Source: Amblyornis subalaris
Lineage: Eukaryota > Chordata > Aves > Passeriformes > Ptilonorhynchidae
Direction: 5' to 3'
Length of the DNA stretch: 64,000 nucleotides
Assembly: GCA_018881555.1 (NCBI GenBank)
Contig: JACAXG010000014.1
Coordinates: 10,535,803-10,599,802, forward strand
Part shown: positions 49,301 to 62,195 of the stretch, in pieces
Numbering within the stretch: position 1 is the first letter of the stretch
How the letters are laid out: every line of letters starts with the position of its first letter
The notes under the pieces: generated by a model
The model's input: the letters and a program-made list of their open reading frames with translations, nothing else
Database searches by the model: none
What the model was told of the DNA's origin: nothing
Program-made: the position numbers and the translations under genes

Positions 49301-51119
49301 AAATTGGGCTAATTCTACCTTCTGAAAAGAAGATAATTTCCGTGTTTCTGTAAGTGGGAACACGTAATTGATTTTCTCTCAAAGAGAAGAAGCTTCTTCT
49401 ACAATATTTGCAAATGGACAAGAAAAATGACCACATGCAGTGTATTCTGAATGATGGTGCATTCATCACAGCGTCATCTTCAGATGTCTTTGCAGATTTT
49501 GTGCTGCATTTTTTACCCATTTGGGCAAATATTTATATGTAGATGGGGAAGGTTCTTGTTGGTTAATGCACCACACTGACTGCAGAGCTGTCTTTTCTGG
49601 GCAGCCCTTACATCAGAGACAGNTGATTAGCAGCGAGGTCTGGAGTAGAAAACACGTGCCCGGGAAGCACTGAAACAAGGATCAGCTTCGTGCACCAAAA
49701 TAATTATGCAGTGATTCCACACGACTGCTTCTTTTGACCTGGCTTTTCAGGAACTGAACTTTAATAAGGAAGATGAGCCAGATGTTGTTGCAGTGTTTTG
49801 ATAGTGGCACAAGCAATTAGCTCACTTCCTTTGTAGTATGAAGATATTTTCTACCAAAGGGCTTAACCCTGCGGGTGCTGGCGTNTTCCTTAACATCCCA
49901 TTAACTAAGCATGCAGGACAGTGTTTATTCAGGAATGCTTTTGCATCTGCACATGCTACTGCAATCCACTTCTTTTCCTGAGGTTGCTCCTGCAATCTTT
50001 TTCTCTTCCCTGAGTTTGCTCGGTATTTGATGACAGTAGCAGAGGATGGACTCAGGTGCTGGTGCTTCCACAGCATAGTCCCTCCTGCCAGCTTTTTGCT
50101 GAGCTCTCTTCTCTTTTCATGGGTCAGTCGATCATCCCTGATGTTGTCTGGTTAGCCAGACAGAGTGGTACTCAGGGTCTGCAATTCAGTGCAGACCCCA
50201 TCTTCAAGCTGTGTCTAGCTAAGGAAGTGGATATTTGTGTGCATTGAGGGCATCATGGAGAAAAGAGAGTGCATGAAGATAACTGTAGTAGATCAGACAC
50301 CAAATTGAATTTCTAGACAGCCTTGATCATTGTATAGATCAGGAGAAATTAGAGGAAGTTTAATATAAACAACACCACCACAACTCTGTTTTGTAAGGAA
50401 AGTTAGAGTTATATTTTTACCCTGACCTAACAAAGGAGGAGGAAGGAAACTGTTTTGCTGAAGCAAGCATTTTATATTGGACTAAGGATACACTTTTCTC
50501 TCTATGTTTGTGTGTGTGCATGTCCCAGCAAACTCAACAGCACATTCATATGCATGAAATGCATTTTCCTGGAGGCACGTAGTCAGCATGTGCCATGGGA
50601 GGAGGAAAAAGATGTGCCTAGCACTACTTACATGCTGGTCAGAAAGGCATAGCATTTTAGTCAAGATAAGTTAAAGAGTCTCATAATATTGTGGTTGGTA
50701 TTTGTTATTTCTGCTGACATTGGGTACTGGATAAGAAATCTGCCTGGTTTGGAAAAGTGCAATGTAGATAAAATACGAGAGCAGCCTATTTATTGCGTGT
50801 ATGAGGCAGTGTAGCCTCCAAAACCAGAAGGAGTCAGACTAAACTGAAAAGCTGCCGATTTTGGTCTTTCATTTTAAAGGGCCTCATCCGAGCCCTTATG
50901 AATTAGGCATAGGGGGCTCCCTGACTGGGAGGTGTGGAAAGCCAGCATGGAAAAGAGGAAGAGGCTTCACACTCCTCCTGCCTGGTGTGTCCTGCCCAAG
51001 CCTGGCTGGTGGTGGCTTGCAGGTGCAGTGGCTTTGAGTTGTAGAGTGTTTGGTGTAGGTCAGTAACGCTGGGTCCAGCCCTGGTGTGCAAGGCTGCAAG
51101 GCGTGGGGCTTCCAGCAGC

Positions 51120-51300
51120 CTGGATGCAGGATTTGTCTTTGCCATAGAGCCCATGTGTGATGGTGGGCAAATCACTTCAGCTCCTTGTATCTCACTGCCC
51201 TCTTCTGTGAACAGACTGTGGCTTGTGCCTTCTGTTTTGGTCCATTTACGTTATAGGGTCCAAGGGTAAAGGCAGTGTTTCAGATGATGTGTGGACAGAG
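51120..51300 (+). mobile_element. MIR1-type amniote SINE relic
   Basis: CATGTGTGATGGTGGGCAAATC, ACTTCAGCTCCTTGTATCTC and CCCTCTTCTGTGAACAG match in order the MIR pattern "gtgtgaccttgggcaagtcacttaacctctctgtgcctcagtttcccc-atctgtaaaatgg", followed by diverged downstream sequence. Boundaries are approximate. Confidence 0.6.
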
Positions 51301-51669
51301 CCCAGCAGAAGAGGCTGGTAATGACTAACAGGAGAAATACAGGGATGGAGGCCATCATCAGCTTCAGGCTGTGCTGTCTTCTCCTTGCAAGGTGTAGGAG
51401 AGGAGCCTCTGTTGATGGGATGGCGGTGGTCATTCTTTTCTGCATGGAAACTGAAATAGGTACAATACCTTGAATAATACTTCGAGAAGCTCAGTTGCCA
51501 GATTGATTTCTCAAGCTAATAAACCCTTGGCTGCACTTGCTGTGTTAAAATATATGTTCAGGCAAGATTCGTGATCGGCTCTTAGGAACAAGAGAGCAAA
51601 GGGGAAAAATAGGTTGTTCCAAGATTAAATGCTTTACATTTGACACCTTTAATTGGCTTACTAATAAAC

Positions 51670-51685
51670 TTTTTTTTTTTTTTTT
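51670..51685. repeat. Poly-T tract (16 T)
   Basis: A homopolymer of 16 T. It could mark the poly-A tail of a minus-strand retroposed copy, but no body or target duplication was recognised. Confidence 0.85.
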
Positions 51686-53716
51686 AGAGTTGTGCTGTGT
51701 ATTATTTCTAATGAAGTAATTGTAGGGTAGCCTCCAGAAAACAGCCACAAAGCACTGGCCGAGGGAGTCTGGGTATTCTGGATCAAGTACCTGGCTCTGA
51801 AACAATTAGTTGTATGAATGGCCTTATCCCCACCAAAATTATGTATCTCACAGAGATGACACTTACATGACTTAGAAGGCAAATGCAATTCCTGTGCACC
51901 ATACTGCCTATCTCCCTGTATGAAAAAGAAAGTTACGGTAACCCAAACACATCAGCATGGTTGCATTTGTACACAAAAGTTTACTGCTCTGTGCNTGGAC
52001 ATTCAGGCTTTCCAGATGTTCAACAGCTTCCTCAGAACAACTGCTAGGCAACTAGAATTCCTGGAGAAATGGACAAAATCTTTAAATATTGTTCAGAAAA
52101 AATTCATAAGCAAAAAAAAAACATCTCTGGGAAAACCTGAATGCGTGTTAGGTCCGATCTATATTCTCAGTCAGGGAGGCTGAATGTATGGCAAGCAGAC
52201 CTTGCACAGCCCTTCAGGAAAATTCATCCAACCTGAGGATTATTCCAGGTACACTTTTTTCCCACAGGGGACTATGCCACCCCTCTCCCTTGTGCACTGC
52301 TGCTACCCTGCTGCAGAGCAGTTGTTGGGCAGGCAGTGGGTGCAGCTGCTGCATCGTGTGTGTGCACAGCAAAGCCAGCCCTTCCAGGGAGCACAGGCAC
52401 CTGCTGAGGTAGTCAGGCCAACAAGTGAGGAGAGCAATGGTACAGCTTAGCACAGACCCTAGAAAAATAAGTATGACAGGGTCAGGAACATGCAGGTGTT
52501 TGGGTTTTGGGAGTGGATGATTGAAGTATTATTGCTAAGCGCCATTCTGAGACCTTCTCTACATTGATTGATGTCTCATTTGAAATCTCCGTCTTGCCTG
52601 AAAGAAAAAGGCATGAAAGCATATAGTTAATTCTCTTGAAGTGCAGTGCTTTAAAGCTGCTCTTCTCTGTTGAACATCACTGGCTTAATAAAGATTCATC
52701 ATGTCAGATGAATTCTCTGTAAGCCAGATAGAAGTGGTCAGTGTATTGTTTCTCCAGTGATTTTACATTTTCTTGCCTTTTAAGTAGGTATGGAGCATGG
52801 AAAAACGCTTCCTTATTTCATATCAAAGGTCCAATCATTGATGTAGGCAGCAATGAATCAATGAAATCACTTGCTTTACAGAAATGATGTGTTTCATAAA
52901 TAGGTTAGTTTTCATACACAAGTCTTTCAAGAAAGCAATGCACACAAGGAGAGTTGGTGTCAGCGTTTTTAAATCCTGAAATGACCGAGTTTCTCGTTAT
53001 GGACACCAAGCTTAGCTTCTTCTAAGAAACTTCTAGGCATAAGACTATTTCTGTGCTTCTCAAAATATGCCCATATTTCTGGTGTTTTCCAGGCAGAAGA
53101 CTCTTTGAGACAGGCTGCAAATACTGTATGCAGCTGTTAGCATATGAAGGCCAAGAGATCTGTTTCTACACACATATTAAAACCTTTGTATCTCTAGTAC
53201 TAAAAATCTGTGGACCAGCTCCTGATCTCACTAATGTTAACAGCAGGATTTGTGTCAAAACAAACAAGAAGAGAACATAACTAGCAGCTTGGGATTAACT
53301 GTCTTTGTCCATATACTCTACCACTGTAGGAATGTCTTTTATGTTGTGTTGTTAAGTGATGGAAGCGTTTACCAAGTCCAAACTTAAATGCTTCCAAAGC
53401 CTTTTTCACTGTTGGAAGATGTTTGTATCAAGTTATTCTTGGAATAATTTTCTCCTTTATTTATGTGCTACCCAGTAGACATCTAATTATGAGGCACAGG
53501 ATACTTCTCATTCTAGGAGATATATAGCACTTCACTGGATGTTTTTCAGAGTCCATTTTCATTACATTAAGTGAGGTGTTTACTTATTGAATCCCTTGGG
53601 TCTTAAAAAAACCAAAAATAAGACAAGAAATGAAGTTCAATACTGAACAGCCAATATACCCTCTTACTGCGTGTGAATGCTTTTATATCACATCACAGAC
53701 TGTGGTTTTTTTTCAG

Positions 53717-53840
53717 AGTGGGTACCCAAGCTCTGGACCTGCAGCAAGCACTCCTGCCTTCAGGCCTGAGGATGAGCTGGAACATCTGACCAAGAAAATG
53801 CTGTATGACATGGAGAATCCTCCTTCTGATGACTACTTCG
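53717..53840 (+). CDS. LPP: LPP internal exon just upstream of LIM domain 1 (exon B)
   Basis: The exon follows a TTTTTTTTCAG acceptor (53706-53716) and ends TACTTCG|GTGAGC at 53841. It has 41 codons plus one base, so it starts in phase 0 like the end of exon A and leaves the next codon split after its first base. In known LPP that codon is the glycine leading into the first LIM domain (YFG then R-C-A-R-C). After a diverged Ser/Pro/Ala-rich start, residues 15-36 read FRPEDELEHLTKKMLYDMENPP apart from position limits, the block conserved between LPP and related zyxin-family members. LIM domains mediate docking at focal adhesions and nuclear roles but lie in later exons outside the window. The open frame continues past the donor for only about ten codons before a stop, which supports splicing here. 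Confidence 0.95.
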
Positions 53841-54471
53841 GTGAGCCACGTCACACGTGTCTGTAGCCCTCTTCCGTATTTACGGGGTTCAGTAACGGGA
53901 GGCCTGACAGCTGCAGCGGTAACATAGTGACACTCGTCTTGATGGATGTGCTTTCCATGCTTGGGCTGGAAGTGTAATCATCCATAGNAATTCCTCTGTA
54001 ATTTCAGCATAAATCTCATGCTCACTCACTGTATGTTTATAGTCTTTCTGGATATAAAGTTGAATTTTTCAGTGTCTGGTTCATTTTCACACCATCTGTC
54101 CCCAGCTTCCAGGCTACCAGTCTGAATTCAGGTGCGGTCGCTGTCGTGCCTGCCTNCTCCAGCCCTTCTCATTGCAGCTGCAGAAAAACCTGGCAGTGTA
54201 AATGTGTTCTGCTTCCAAGGCATGGATTTTCATTTGCTGTATGCTGGCATAAATTAAAAGGAAATCCATTTTGAGTCGATCAGGTTGGTTATACGTGGGG
54301 ACCCATTAGCCCAGAACTGGGTCCAACAAGTACAAGTAAGACAAATCTGAACTGATTGGCTCATAACCGTGTCATCGTCCTTGCCTGGAAAAAGATAAGC
54401 AGCTAATTTCCTTCTTAAGTGGTATAGAACATAATTATATTAGGCATCTACAGGTGTAGAATTATATCTTG

Positions 54472-54511
54472 CCTTTACATAAAACACTTTACATAAAACG
54501 CCTTTACATAG
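54472..54511. repeat. Three-copy short tandem repeat (CTTTACATAAAAC-like)
   Basis: CCTTTACATAAAACA, CTTTACATAAAACG and CCTTTACATAGG follow each other, a unit of about 14-15 bp. Confidence 0.75.
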
Positions 54512-55010
54512 GTGATAAGGCCTCTGAACTCTGCATTGAAGTCAAAGAGTCTTGGGCACATTGGATGCATCGGCCTGTGTGCTTAGTTTCTTACAGGCTT
54601 GGGTAATAATGTTATTATGAAACAAACTGCTATAGTTTGTAGAGTTAAAGACTGGGGCAGGCCATTCATTTTGTCTCCTTTATCTTCCTTTATTTCATCA
54701 TTTCTTAAAAACTTCGTTTAAATTTTCCCCTAGATCTATTTGCTATAGAGTTTGGTTGGACCAAACTCTTTCTGGCTTAAAGAAAACTTTCGCGATCTGG
54801 TTTAATTGAAAAGCGGGTTGGGACCAAGGTTTCACTAACAAACNAGGATCTTGCAGTGGCAAGGATCTGCTAATATGAGAAGGTTAAGATGTTCTCATCA
54901 AACAAACACTGCCCTTGTAGATGGGATTAATATCAGTCTCCATTCTCCATCAGTACATTCTACTTCTGTGGTCTCCACTCTCACAACCAAAATGTCTTCT
55001 CTGTAAACAT

Positions 55011-55038
55011 TGATAGTCATCAGAGTTGATGACTATCA
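55011..55038. repeat. Perfect hairpin: 12-bp stem, 4-nt loop
   Basis: TGATAGTCATCA (55011-55022) and TGATGACTATCA (55027-55038) are exact reverse complements separated by GAGT. The longest perfect short-loop inverted repeat noticed in the window. Confidence 0.85.
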
Positions 55039-55384
55039 CAGATCTGAGGTGTGAACTGGAATGACTAACTGAATAGAAAATAGCCAGGGAGCATTTTCTG
55101 TGTTGCTGCATTTAACTTCCTCTCTGCCCACAGCCATTTGGGTTCACTCTCTGATGTTTTAAACATGAAGCAACAACCAAAAAAACATAACATGTTTTTA
55201 GCCATTAGCTGGGCAGGCAAGAGGGAGAAACTTTTCTCCTGCTCCCTTCAGGCAAATGGCTGAAGCCCTGAAGCATGGGATCTGATTACAGCAATTTTCT
55301 TAATGCAGAACTGTGTGGAAGGAGTTAGTTGGTGGACCAGAGCCCATCCAGTTTTTCTTTTAGCCCAAGAAGGTAGGCAGATGA

Positions 55385-55640
55385 ACAAAGAACTTGGAGA
55401 TTCACAAGCTCCAAGGTCAGAAAGGACCTTACCATTATACTGCCTAATGTCCTACTCTCAGTTTCTCCCAGAAACATGATTGAATCATGACTTTTAAAAA
55501 AATAAAGATCTAATCTTATCTTAAAAACTTCGAGCAATGGTGAGTCAACCACCTACCCTGATAAGCTGTTCTAGTGATTAATTTTCCTTGCAGCTTGGAA
55601 ATTGCTTCCTGAAGTGAAGCTTTAGTTTTGTTTACCACTT
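55385..55640 (-). mobile_element. CR1-type LINE 3' fragment (old)
   Basis: On the + strand, CCAAGGTCAGAAAGGACCTTACC, then an AATGTCCTACTCTC block, AAGATCTAATCTTATCTTAAAAAC, GAGCAATGGTGAGTCAACCACC, AAGCTGTTCTAGTGATTAATT and TGCAGCTTGGAAATTGC follow the antisense layout of a sauropsid CR1 3' end ("aaggtcagaagggacc...ccaatcttgatttaaaaa...agtgatggagaatccacca...aagttgttccaatggttaat"). The element is therefore on the minus strand, 5'-truncated. The order is preserved over more than 200 bp. Boundaries are approximate. Confidence 0.8.
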
Positions 55641-58579
55641 GTATTTGTGAAGCTGAAAAGCTCAGATTCTGCAGACTAATATTGTATGACTAAGATGGCA
55701 CTGCTCTGTTTGAGAGGGTGGTACATCAACATTTCTTGATCCAAAAGGGATGCACAGCGGAAAGGATTGGAACATAAAGTCTCTCGATGTTGGGTCATCA
55801 ATTTGACTATCAGATGGGAGGTCAGACCAATGCCAGTAGCTCTTAATTCATCAGGAGACGAGAAAGTGGAAAGGAGGCTTCAGAGCACTCAGAAGTTTTG
55901 CCAGTGTTATCTGTATAAACGGTAGCATGATCAAAGATGGAATAATCATGCACAATGCACGGTGGAAGACAAAAATCAAACAAACACCTTAGTCCTACCT
56001 TGGGCAGGTGATGTGTAATTACAAACTGCACCTGATTGATCTTCTAATTGCACTGAGTGTGTGCCACTGAAGTTCATCTCTGAGGTGGTGTCTAGCCTTG
56101 GCATTCCTGATGTGCAGAAGAGCCATGTGTTGGGCTGAACATCTGCTCAGCTGTCTAAGCATGCTGTGCCCCACACAGCCTTTTGGGAGCATTATCTATC
56201 TAACAAAATACAGAATGCTGGAGCACAACTGCTGTTTATTGGATACAAAGAGGTAGGCTGCCCTCATCCTCCTAGGTTTGTTCCAGCCCAAGCTCCTCCC
56301 TGGGGGAAGATGGTCTCTGGAGTCACAGTGGATGAAGCTTTCTGATATGGCAGTGCAGGCCGGGAGTTTTGTACTAATTCTGGCTATGTCAGAACTAAAT
56401 ACCCATCTCTACTTGAGCTGTCAGCCAGTGCCTTTCAGTGACTTCATGCTCATGTGGAAAGAACAAATGAAGTGTGGAAGGAAAAAAAAGAGTATTTCAA
56501 CTTTGGTTAACTGTCTCAACCAATATCTCTGCCCTTGTTCTTTATTTGTTTAGCATGGTAGTGTGGACTGTACAGGATTCATATGGCACATTGATCAAAT
56601 AATCAGAAAAAGGACAAATGGGCAGAGACACTGACTCTGATTTGCATTAAATATCTTATGCCTGGGGTCTAAATGCCATGGTAATTGTAGCATACCAGAT
56701 AGCTGTCAGCTAATCACTTTTATTAGTTTGAATTTAGAAAACTGGATTTCAGCATATTAAAAGTTGGTTAAGAGCAGATAGGTTTTGAATTGAGGAATCT
56801 AATTAACCTTGCTAGAAAGCTGCAAGGCGTTATATTAAGTCATGAAAATAATTTGTTGGAGTAATTACATTTGAACTGTCAGGCTGGAGAAAGGTCATTT
56901 TACTTGGTCTGCCAGCACTCCGGGATCTTTGCTGTAACCATCTTCCTTCTTACTGTATCTCAGGTTTTCGATCAAGCCATCTTGGTTCTGGAGTCAGCAG
57001 AATCTGCCCAGCAGTGGGCAGAGTGAAGGCTCCTAGGGAAGGAGGAGGACTAGGAACCACTAAAGTTGTCTCTTTGCCCTGGAAACGCTGTCAGGTATTG
57101 CTGGCAGACCCGGTGAGCTGAGCTCAGGAGCAGGACAGCCAGCACGTCCATCCGGTCTGTGCTCATTGCACCTCTCTGCAGCTTCCCTGGGTGGAAACCA
57201 CTGAAGGTGGTTTCAGAGTTGGGGGAGCTGTTTTAGGCAGTGGTTGCTCCCACAAACACACACAGCTGGCAGCAAGGCATGGATCACACTGCCCTCCTGG
57301 AGAGCCTGGGCGTGTGGTGGGAGCCAGGAGCAGCACTTTGGAGACACTTTGGAGCAGCCAAGATCACAGCTGGCAGTTGTGTGTTGCCTGGACTTATCAC
57401 AGCAGCACGATCCCGTCACTGGGAAATCCTCTACCTGCCATTGGCAGGGCAGTGCTTAAGCATGGAAATATCATCGCTAAGCATAATCATTAAAAATAAA
57501 TTCCTGGGAATTTTTAGGAGTTAAACATGCATGTTGGGTATTCTGGCTAACTTAACTTTGTTAAGGCCACACTACTATAATAAGCCTAAGCACACCAATC
57601 CTTGGTGTATGTCCCGTCCTACCCTCCTGTAGGTTCTGGAGTAACTCGTGGAGTGACTGCTCCTGGGAAGTCCTTGGCAGATCAGCAAATTGAAGCCTTT
57701 TTAGTCTAAGCTGCTCTNCCTTCTTTACTGATGATTCAGTTGCTGATCTGTGGTAGTTGACTGTCTTTAATCAAATCCCTTTTTATTAGAAAGGATTCCC
57801 AAATGTGTTATACTCTGTGCAGTAGGGATAGTTTCTGTCTATCACAGCCCTCCCAGTTGATAAATGTGCTATTGTAGACAGGCATGTCTGATTTGTTTGG
57901 AAAAAATAATACTTAGTGGAGTGGAAATTGGGTAAAGTTGAGGGAGGAGAAATGGATACTTATAGGAGATTAAAATGAAACTATCAAAATTGTTTGTTGG
58001 CTGCCATGGGAAATTACAGCCCTTGATTTTGCATTTTAAAAAACCCAACAAAATACACATACACAAAAATCACAACTGTTCTGGACCACTGTTTCAAGTC
58101 TCATAGAAAGAAATGACTTCTGGCAGCTTATCATTCTCTATCACCATGCAGACAGTGCTGATTAAGACTGGAAAAGTGCCATTGGGGCCCCTCATCTCCT
58201 GTTGCCTTCTGGACTATGTCCCAGCTGAGTCACTCCCCACAGCAGTTTCCTTGACTGGTGGGAAGAAACTCTCACTGGTATTTTACCATAAGTGCTCAGA
58301 GCTACCAAAGGAACCACCGCTTTTATGTATTGGATAATGTAGCAGTCTCTTCTTGTAGTTCCACCGTGCTGTAGGGATGCTGTGGGGAGAAGAGAGATGT
58401 TAAAGTCATCCTGTGGGAAATACTCAGTTTGTGCAGTGGAGGGACTTTGATTTATCTCTGAGCTGATCAGTCAGTATATGCAGTTTTCTTATATGCGTTT
58501 TCTGTGTGCCCTGACTTGGGCAATGGGAGAGGTGGTGCAGAGTTGGGCTGACGAGTAAGGCCAAGAAGCAGGATGCTTG

Positions 58580-58670
58580 ACTTCCTTTTCTACTTCTCAT
58601 CNTGACCTCTTGTGAGACCTGTGGCAGATCATTTTACATTTCCAAACTTAATTTTTTACATTTTTCACCA
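58580..58670 (+). mobile_element. MIR-like SINE fragment
   Basis: TGACCTCTTGTGAGACCTGTGG, then CAGATCATTTTACATTTCC, resembles "...tgtgaccttgggcaagtcacttaacctctc" of MIR. The match is short and diverged. Confidence 0.35.
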
Positions 58671-61600
58671 GATTTCCAGGAGATGATTAACAGCAGCAGT
58701 CGTATGAGCATCCCCTGTGGAGAAGCCTTCATCTCTGATGGTTCTTTGAGATGCCATGGCACAGTTAAGATTAAAGAATGATAAATGGCACCAATATTGA
58801 ATCTGTCAAGGCTCTGTCAACCTTTCCTGTCACTGGCTTTGCATCTCCATTAGACTTCCATTCATAAGCTAAAAATCCTTCACTGGGACTGGAGATGTGG
58901 TGTCCAAACAGTGTCAACTATGTTCCGTAATTTTACTTCTTGAGAGGCAGGACATGGGTTAGCAGGTAGCAGTCTGAGTAAGGTATGGGGGAAAGTGTGG
59001 TAGAGTCGTAGAAGCTTCAGCTGAGGAGGCACAATAGATTGTCCAGGTATGACTTCCTTTGATTCATGGTGTCTTTGTCTCCTTTGACATGGCTCTGTGC
59101 CCTGAACAGTTCTAGGGTCTCTAAATTGAACATGGTCTGCGTTGCATTTCAGTCTTGGTCAGGTATACCTGTAGCTTCTAAGAGGCACAAGTAGCCGCTT
59201 GGTTTCGTCTGAATTACCACCAGAAAAAGAAACTGAAAGTTGTCATATCTTGCCTGTACTCTTAGATCTGTTCTGAAAGGGTTATCATTAAAAGAAGCAT
59301 ATTATTATTACAAGAGCATAATTACGTTGTAATTTTGCCATGTAGTGTGATGTGTCTTTTGTCTAAAAGCAGGGGTTCTGGTGCAAGATGGTGCCTGTCC
59401 TCATTTGAACAACATCTGGGTCAGAAAATAGTAGGTTAGACTTTCAACAACTGATGAGCCGACAGTCATTTTCTGTTATGTAACCNCTCACAAAAGCAGG
59501 AAGAACAGACATATAATGGGGACCCTTTTCTCCATTGTAGTTCAAGTCATTATTTTTTTATGTTCAAGCCATATTCCAGCATTTGCACACAGGCTGCAAA
59601 GGCTGGGAGCAACCTCTGCTCAGGGAGGTCACAGTGCAGCACCATCAACATCCAGCGGCCCTGTTGTGGCCTGCCGCAAGGGGAGTCACCCTCCCTCTGC
59701 TCCCCAGGGGCTTTAATTATCTTGGTAAATGGCTTTCAGAGCCTGTTTCTTCAGTCTCACTTCTGTCAATACTTTACACCCTCATCTAGCTTCTTTTCAG
59801 GGAGTCCTGTGCCTGCTGGCGTCCTTGCACAGCAAGTGCAGGTAGAGTTTGGAGAGAAAATTTTTGAGGATAATCTCAGCTCAACCTAGACGGTGAATTT
59901 TGGCCCACAGTTCCAAAGTAAAAAGAGAAAAAGAGAAGGCCAGTGAGTGGTTGGAGAGCAAAATGTGCCGTATCTACGTGCATCTATCTCCAGCCATGAG
60001 AAAGGCAAGAGGCTGTGAGCTGGTCTGAGTTGCTTTTCAGGGATTTGAAAGGCTGTAAATGGATGCAAAAGTTTGATTTTTCCTGCTGTTGATCTAATCC
60101 ACATTTTACTCTGTAGNAATTATGGGAAATGTGTTATGGAGCTAAGCATCTAGATGTTTTTATGTCAGGGATTTTAGCCTTGTAAAGGCTTAAGTGCACA
60201 TCTCCTAATGAAGATTCAGCAGATGTGACAGTCAGGAATGAGAGAAGGTTGCACCCCTCTAAGCCCTGAGCACTGGTACTCACATGTGCCAGGACGCAGG
60301 AGACTCACCTTCCCTTTTTCCTCCTCTTACCTACACAAGAGTGGTCAAGATTTTGCATCAGGAGTGTTCCTGAAGCACAGTCTCTTCAGAGACCAGCCCT
60401 GCTTCACAAATGGGATCTAAATCTTGCATCAAAACCAAAATTACCCTTTGTTACTGTAGGTCATAAAATCCCAGCTGGAACAGGTAGTAAGCAGCACGAC
60501 TTCCTCTGTGTTTTTAATTCCCTAGTTTAGCTTGAATTGCTGGCAGTCAATGTAGACATATTCTTGCTTTTGAACAGAACTGATTTTTGATGCAGAAGTT
60601 ATTTAATGGAGAATAAGTTCAGAATACTGAGGTAGCACTTCATCTAAGGGATTTCCATGATCACCTGTATGCTGTGAAGGAGAGGTGGGTTTCAGGCCAC
60701 GAGTGGAATTAGGTTTGTCCCAAAAGTCAGTAAATAAAAGCTGATAATTTCCTGCTGTCTTCTAAGAGGAGTGAAATGTGATAATGAAATTCAGGGATGT
60801 GTCTTTCTAAAGTACAGCTGTATTTTACATGATTCTTCAGCATGTTTAAAAATTAACATAGCTGTGGGAAAAAAAAAAATCCATGAGGGTGGTAGGTATT
60901 TCTTTTGTCGTGATAGGGCCCTTAGTGTGCTAGGAGTTGTACAAATGGATTGGAAAGCTCCGCCTCTTTCAGAAAAACCTTTGAACCATGATAAGGCTAC
61001 TAGCCAACCCCCCAAAATTTAATAGTCCTACATGAAAACAACCCAAATCTTTCTACCTTAATTTGACAAATGGTTCAAAGACAGTCCGGCTTGTTCATGA
61101 AAGATTTGCGAAGTAAAATAAACTCTCTGTGGACTGAACTGACTGAAGAATTGGTACTGAGCTATCAAGTCTTCAGCTGCAGGTCATTAGTCTATAGCTA
61201 ACTGAGGTCATTAAGAAGTGAAAATGGGACCTACCTGCTGGCTGTTTCCTGCTCCACATGAAATGAGCTGGCTGGTCTCAGGGGCGTTCTCTGTGAATAT
61301 GTCACCACCTGACTGAAAACCATAAATTGTGACACCTGGAAGATCCCTGGTTGGGAATCCTTTTGATGAGGTCAGGAGCTGAACACAGGCTGTTAGTCTA
61401 GGATATGCAGGATGGAGAAGGTTGGTTCTCCTGTTAGATCTGTTTTATGGAGATGAGTGAAACCAGGAATTTCCATCCAGGATACCATAGGCTCTAAATT
61501 CTCATATACAGGTATTTTAAGAGGGGGTGTATGTATGTGTGTCTGTGAATGAGTGAGAATGTTTTTCAGGACTGTAGTATTATAGAAATAATTTTCACTT

Positions 61601-62084
61601 CAGTTAGAGCTTTGGAGTCTGTTAAGCTTCAAGACATTCTTCTGTTGTCATGGCTTATAGCTAAGTTGCGAGGAGTGAAGCACAGGCATTCAGTTTTGGA
61701 GCTGGAGTTAGAAACCCTTCCAGCCATGCAGTCCTGGATAAATCTTTGTCCCAGTAACATGAAAACAATTTAATTTCTTTGTTTTGAGTTAGTTGTGTAC
61801 ACGACCTGGTAGAAATGAACCCTCTCTTTGCTTTTTAAAACTGAAAACAGCTCAGCTGTTCTTTAAAGCTGGGTGCACTAAATTGGCAGTTTGCTCCTGT
61901 GTTCCCATAGGGCTCATTGTGCTGCAGTAGCATCCAAGGCCTGACGGCAAGGCTGTGGTCACACTGTCCTATGTGCAAATTAAACATGGAGTAGGAACAG
62001 TGTGCATCCCTCAGAGCTCCAAAATTGACAATATGGCAAGGACCAGGAAATTGTCCGTAATTTACAAGCGAGGGGCTGATTGGC

Positions 62085-62195
62085 AGAGTTTAGATGACTC
62101 ACCCAGAGTCATGCCGAGATCCAGTAGCAGAGTGGGAATTGAGCCTAGAATTCCTTCAAGTTTCATGCCTTACCCAAAGCTGTGGCTACACTCTT
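62085..62195 (-). mobile_element. MIR1-type amniote SINE relic, antisense
   Basis: GATGACTCACCCAGAGTCATGC, CCAGTAGCAGAGTGGGAATTG, AGCCTAGAATTCCTTCAAG and ATGCCTTACCCAAAGCTGTGG with CTACAC match in order the antisense MIR layout "gtgacttgcccaaggtcatgc...agcagagctgggaattgaacccagaattcctgag...tgccttatccacaaggctacac". This is the clearest SINE relic in the window. Confidence 0.75.

Larger units (their letters stand above)
8254..53716 (+). other. LPP: LPP large intron (about 45.5 kb)
   Basis: The donor GTAGGA at 8254 and the TTTTTTTTCAG acceptor ending at 53716 bound this intron, which lies between two phase-0 exon ends. No further LPP exon is recognisable inside it. Sub-features are listed separately: AT-rich candidate regulatory blocks, MIR-like SINE relics, one CR1 tail, simple repeats, hairpins and two isolated CpG islands. 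The remaining stretches (for example 8260-9590, 10510-12000, 20000-29000, 31400-33100, 47200-51100 and 51700-53700) hold only short chance ORFs and nothing I can name. Mammalian LPP introns host miR-28, but no matching sequence was seen here. Confidence 0.9.

Noticed and set aside
51670..51900. Poly-T tract as the tail of a minus-strand processed pseudogene
   Set aside because: The adjacent sequence encodes nothing recognisable and no flanking target duplication was found.
8254..53716. A bird copy of miR-28, hosted by LPP in mammals
   Set aside because: I scanned for the mature-like GGAGCTCACAGTCTATTGAG word and saw no match. miR-28 is known from mammals and is not expected here.
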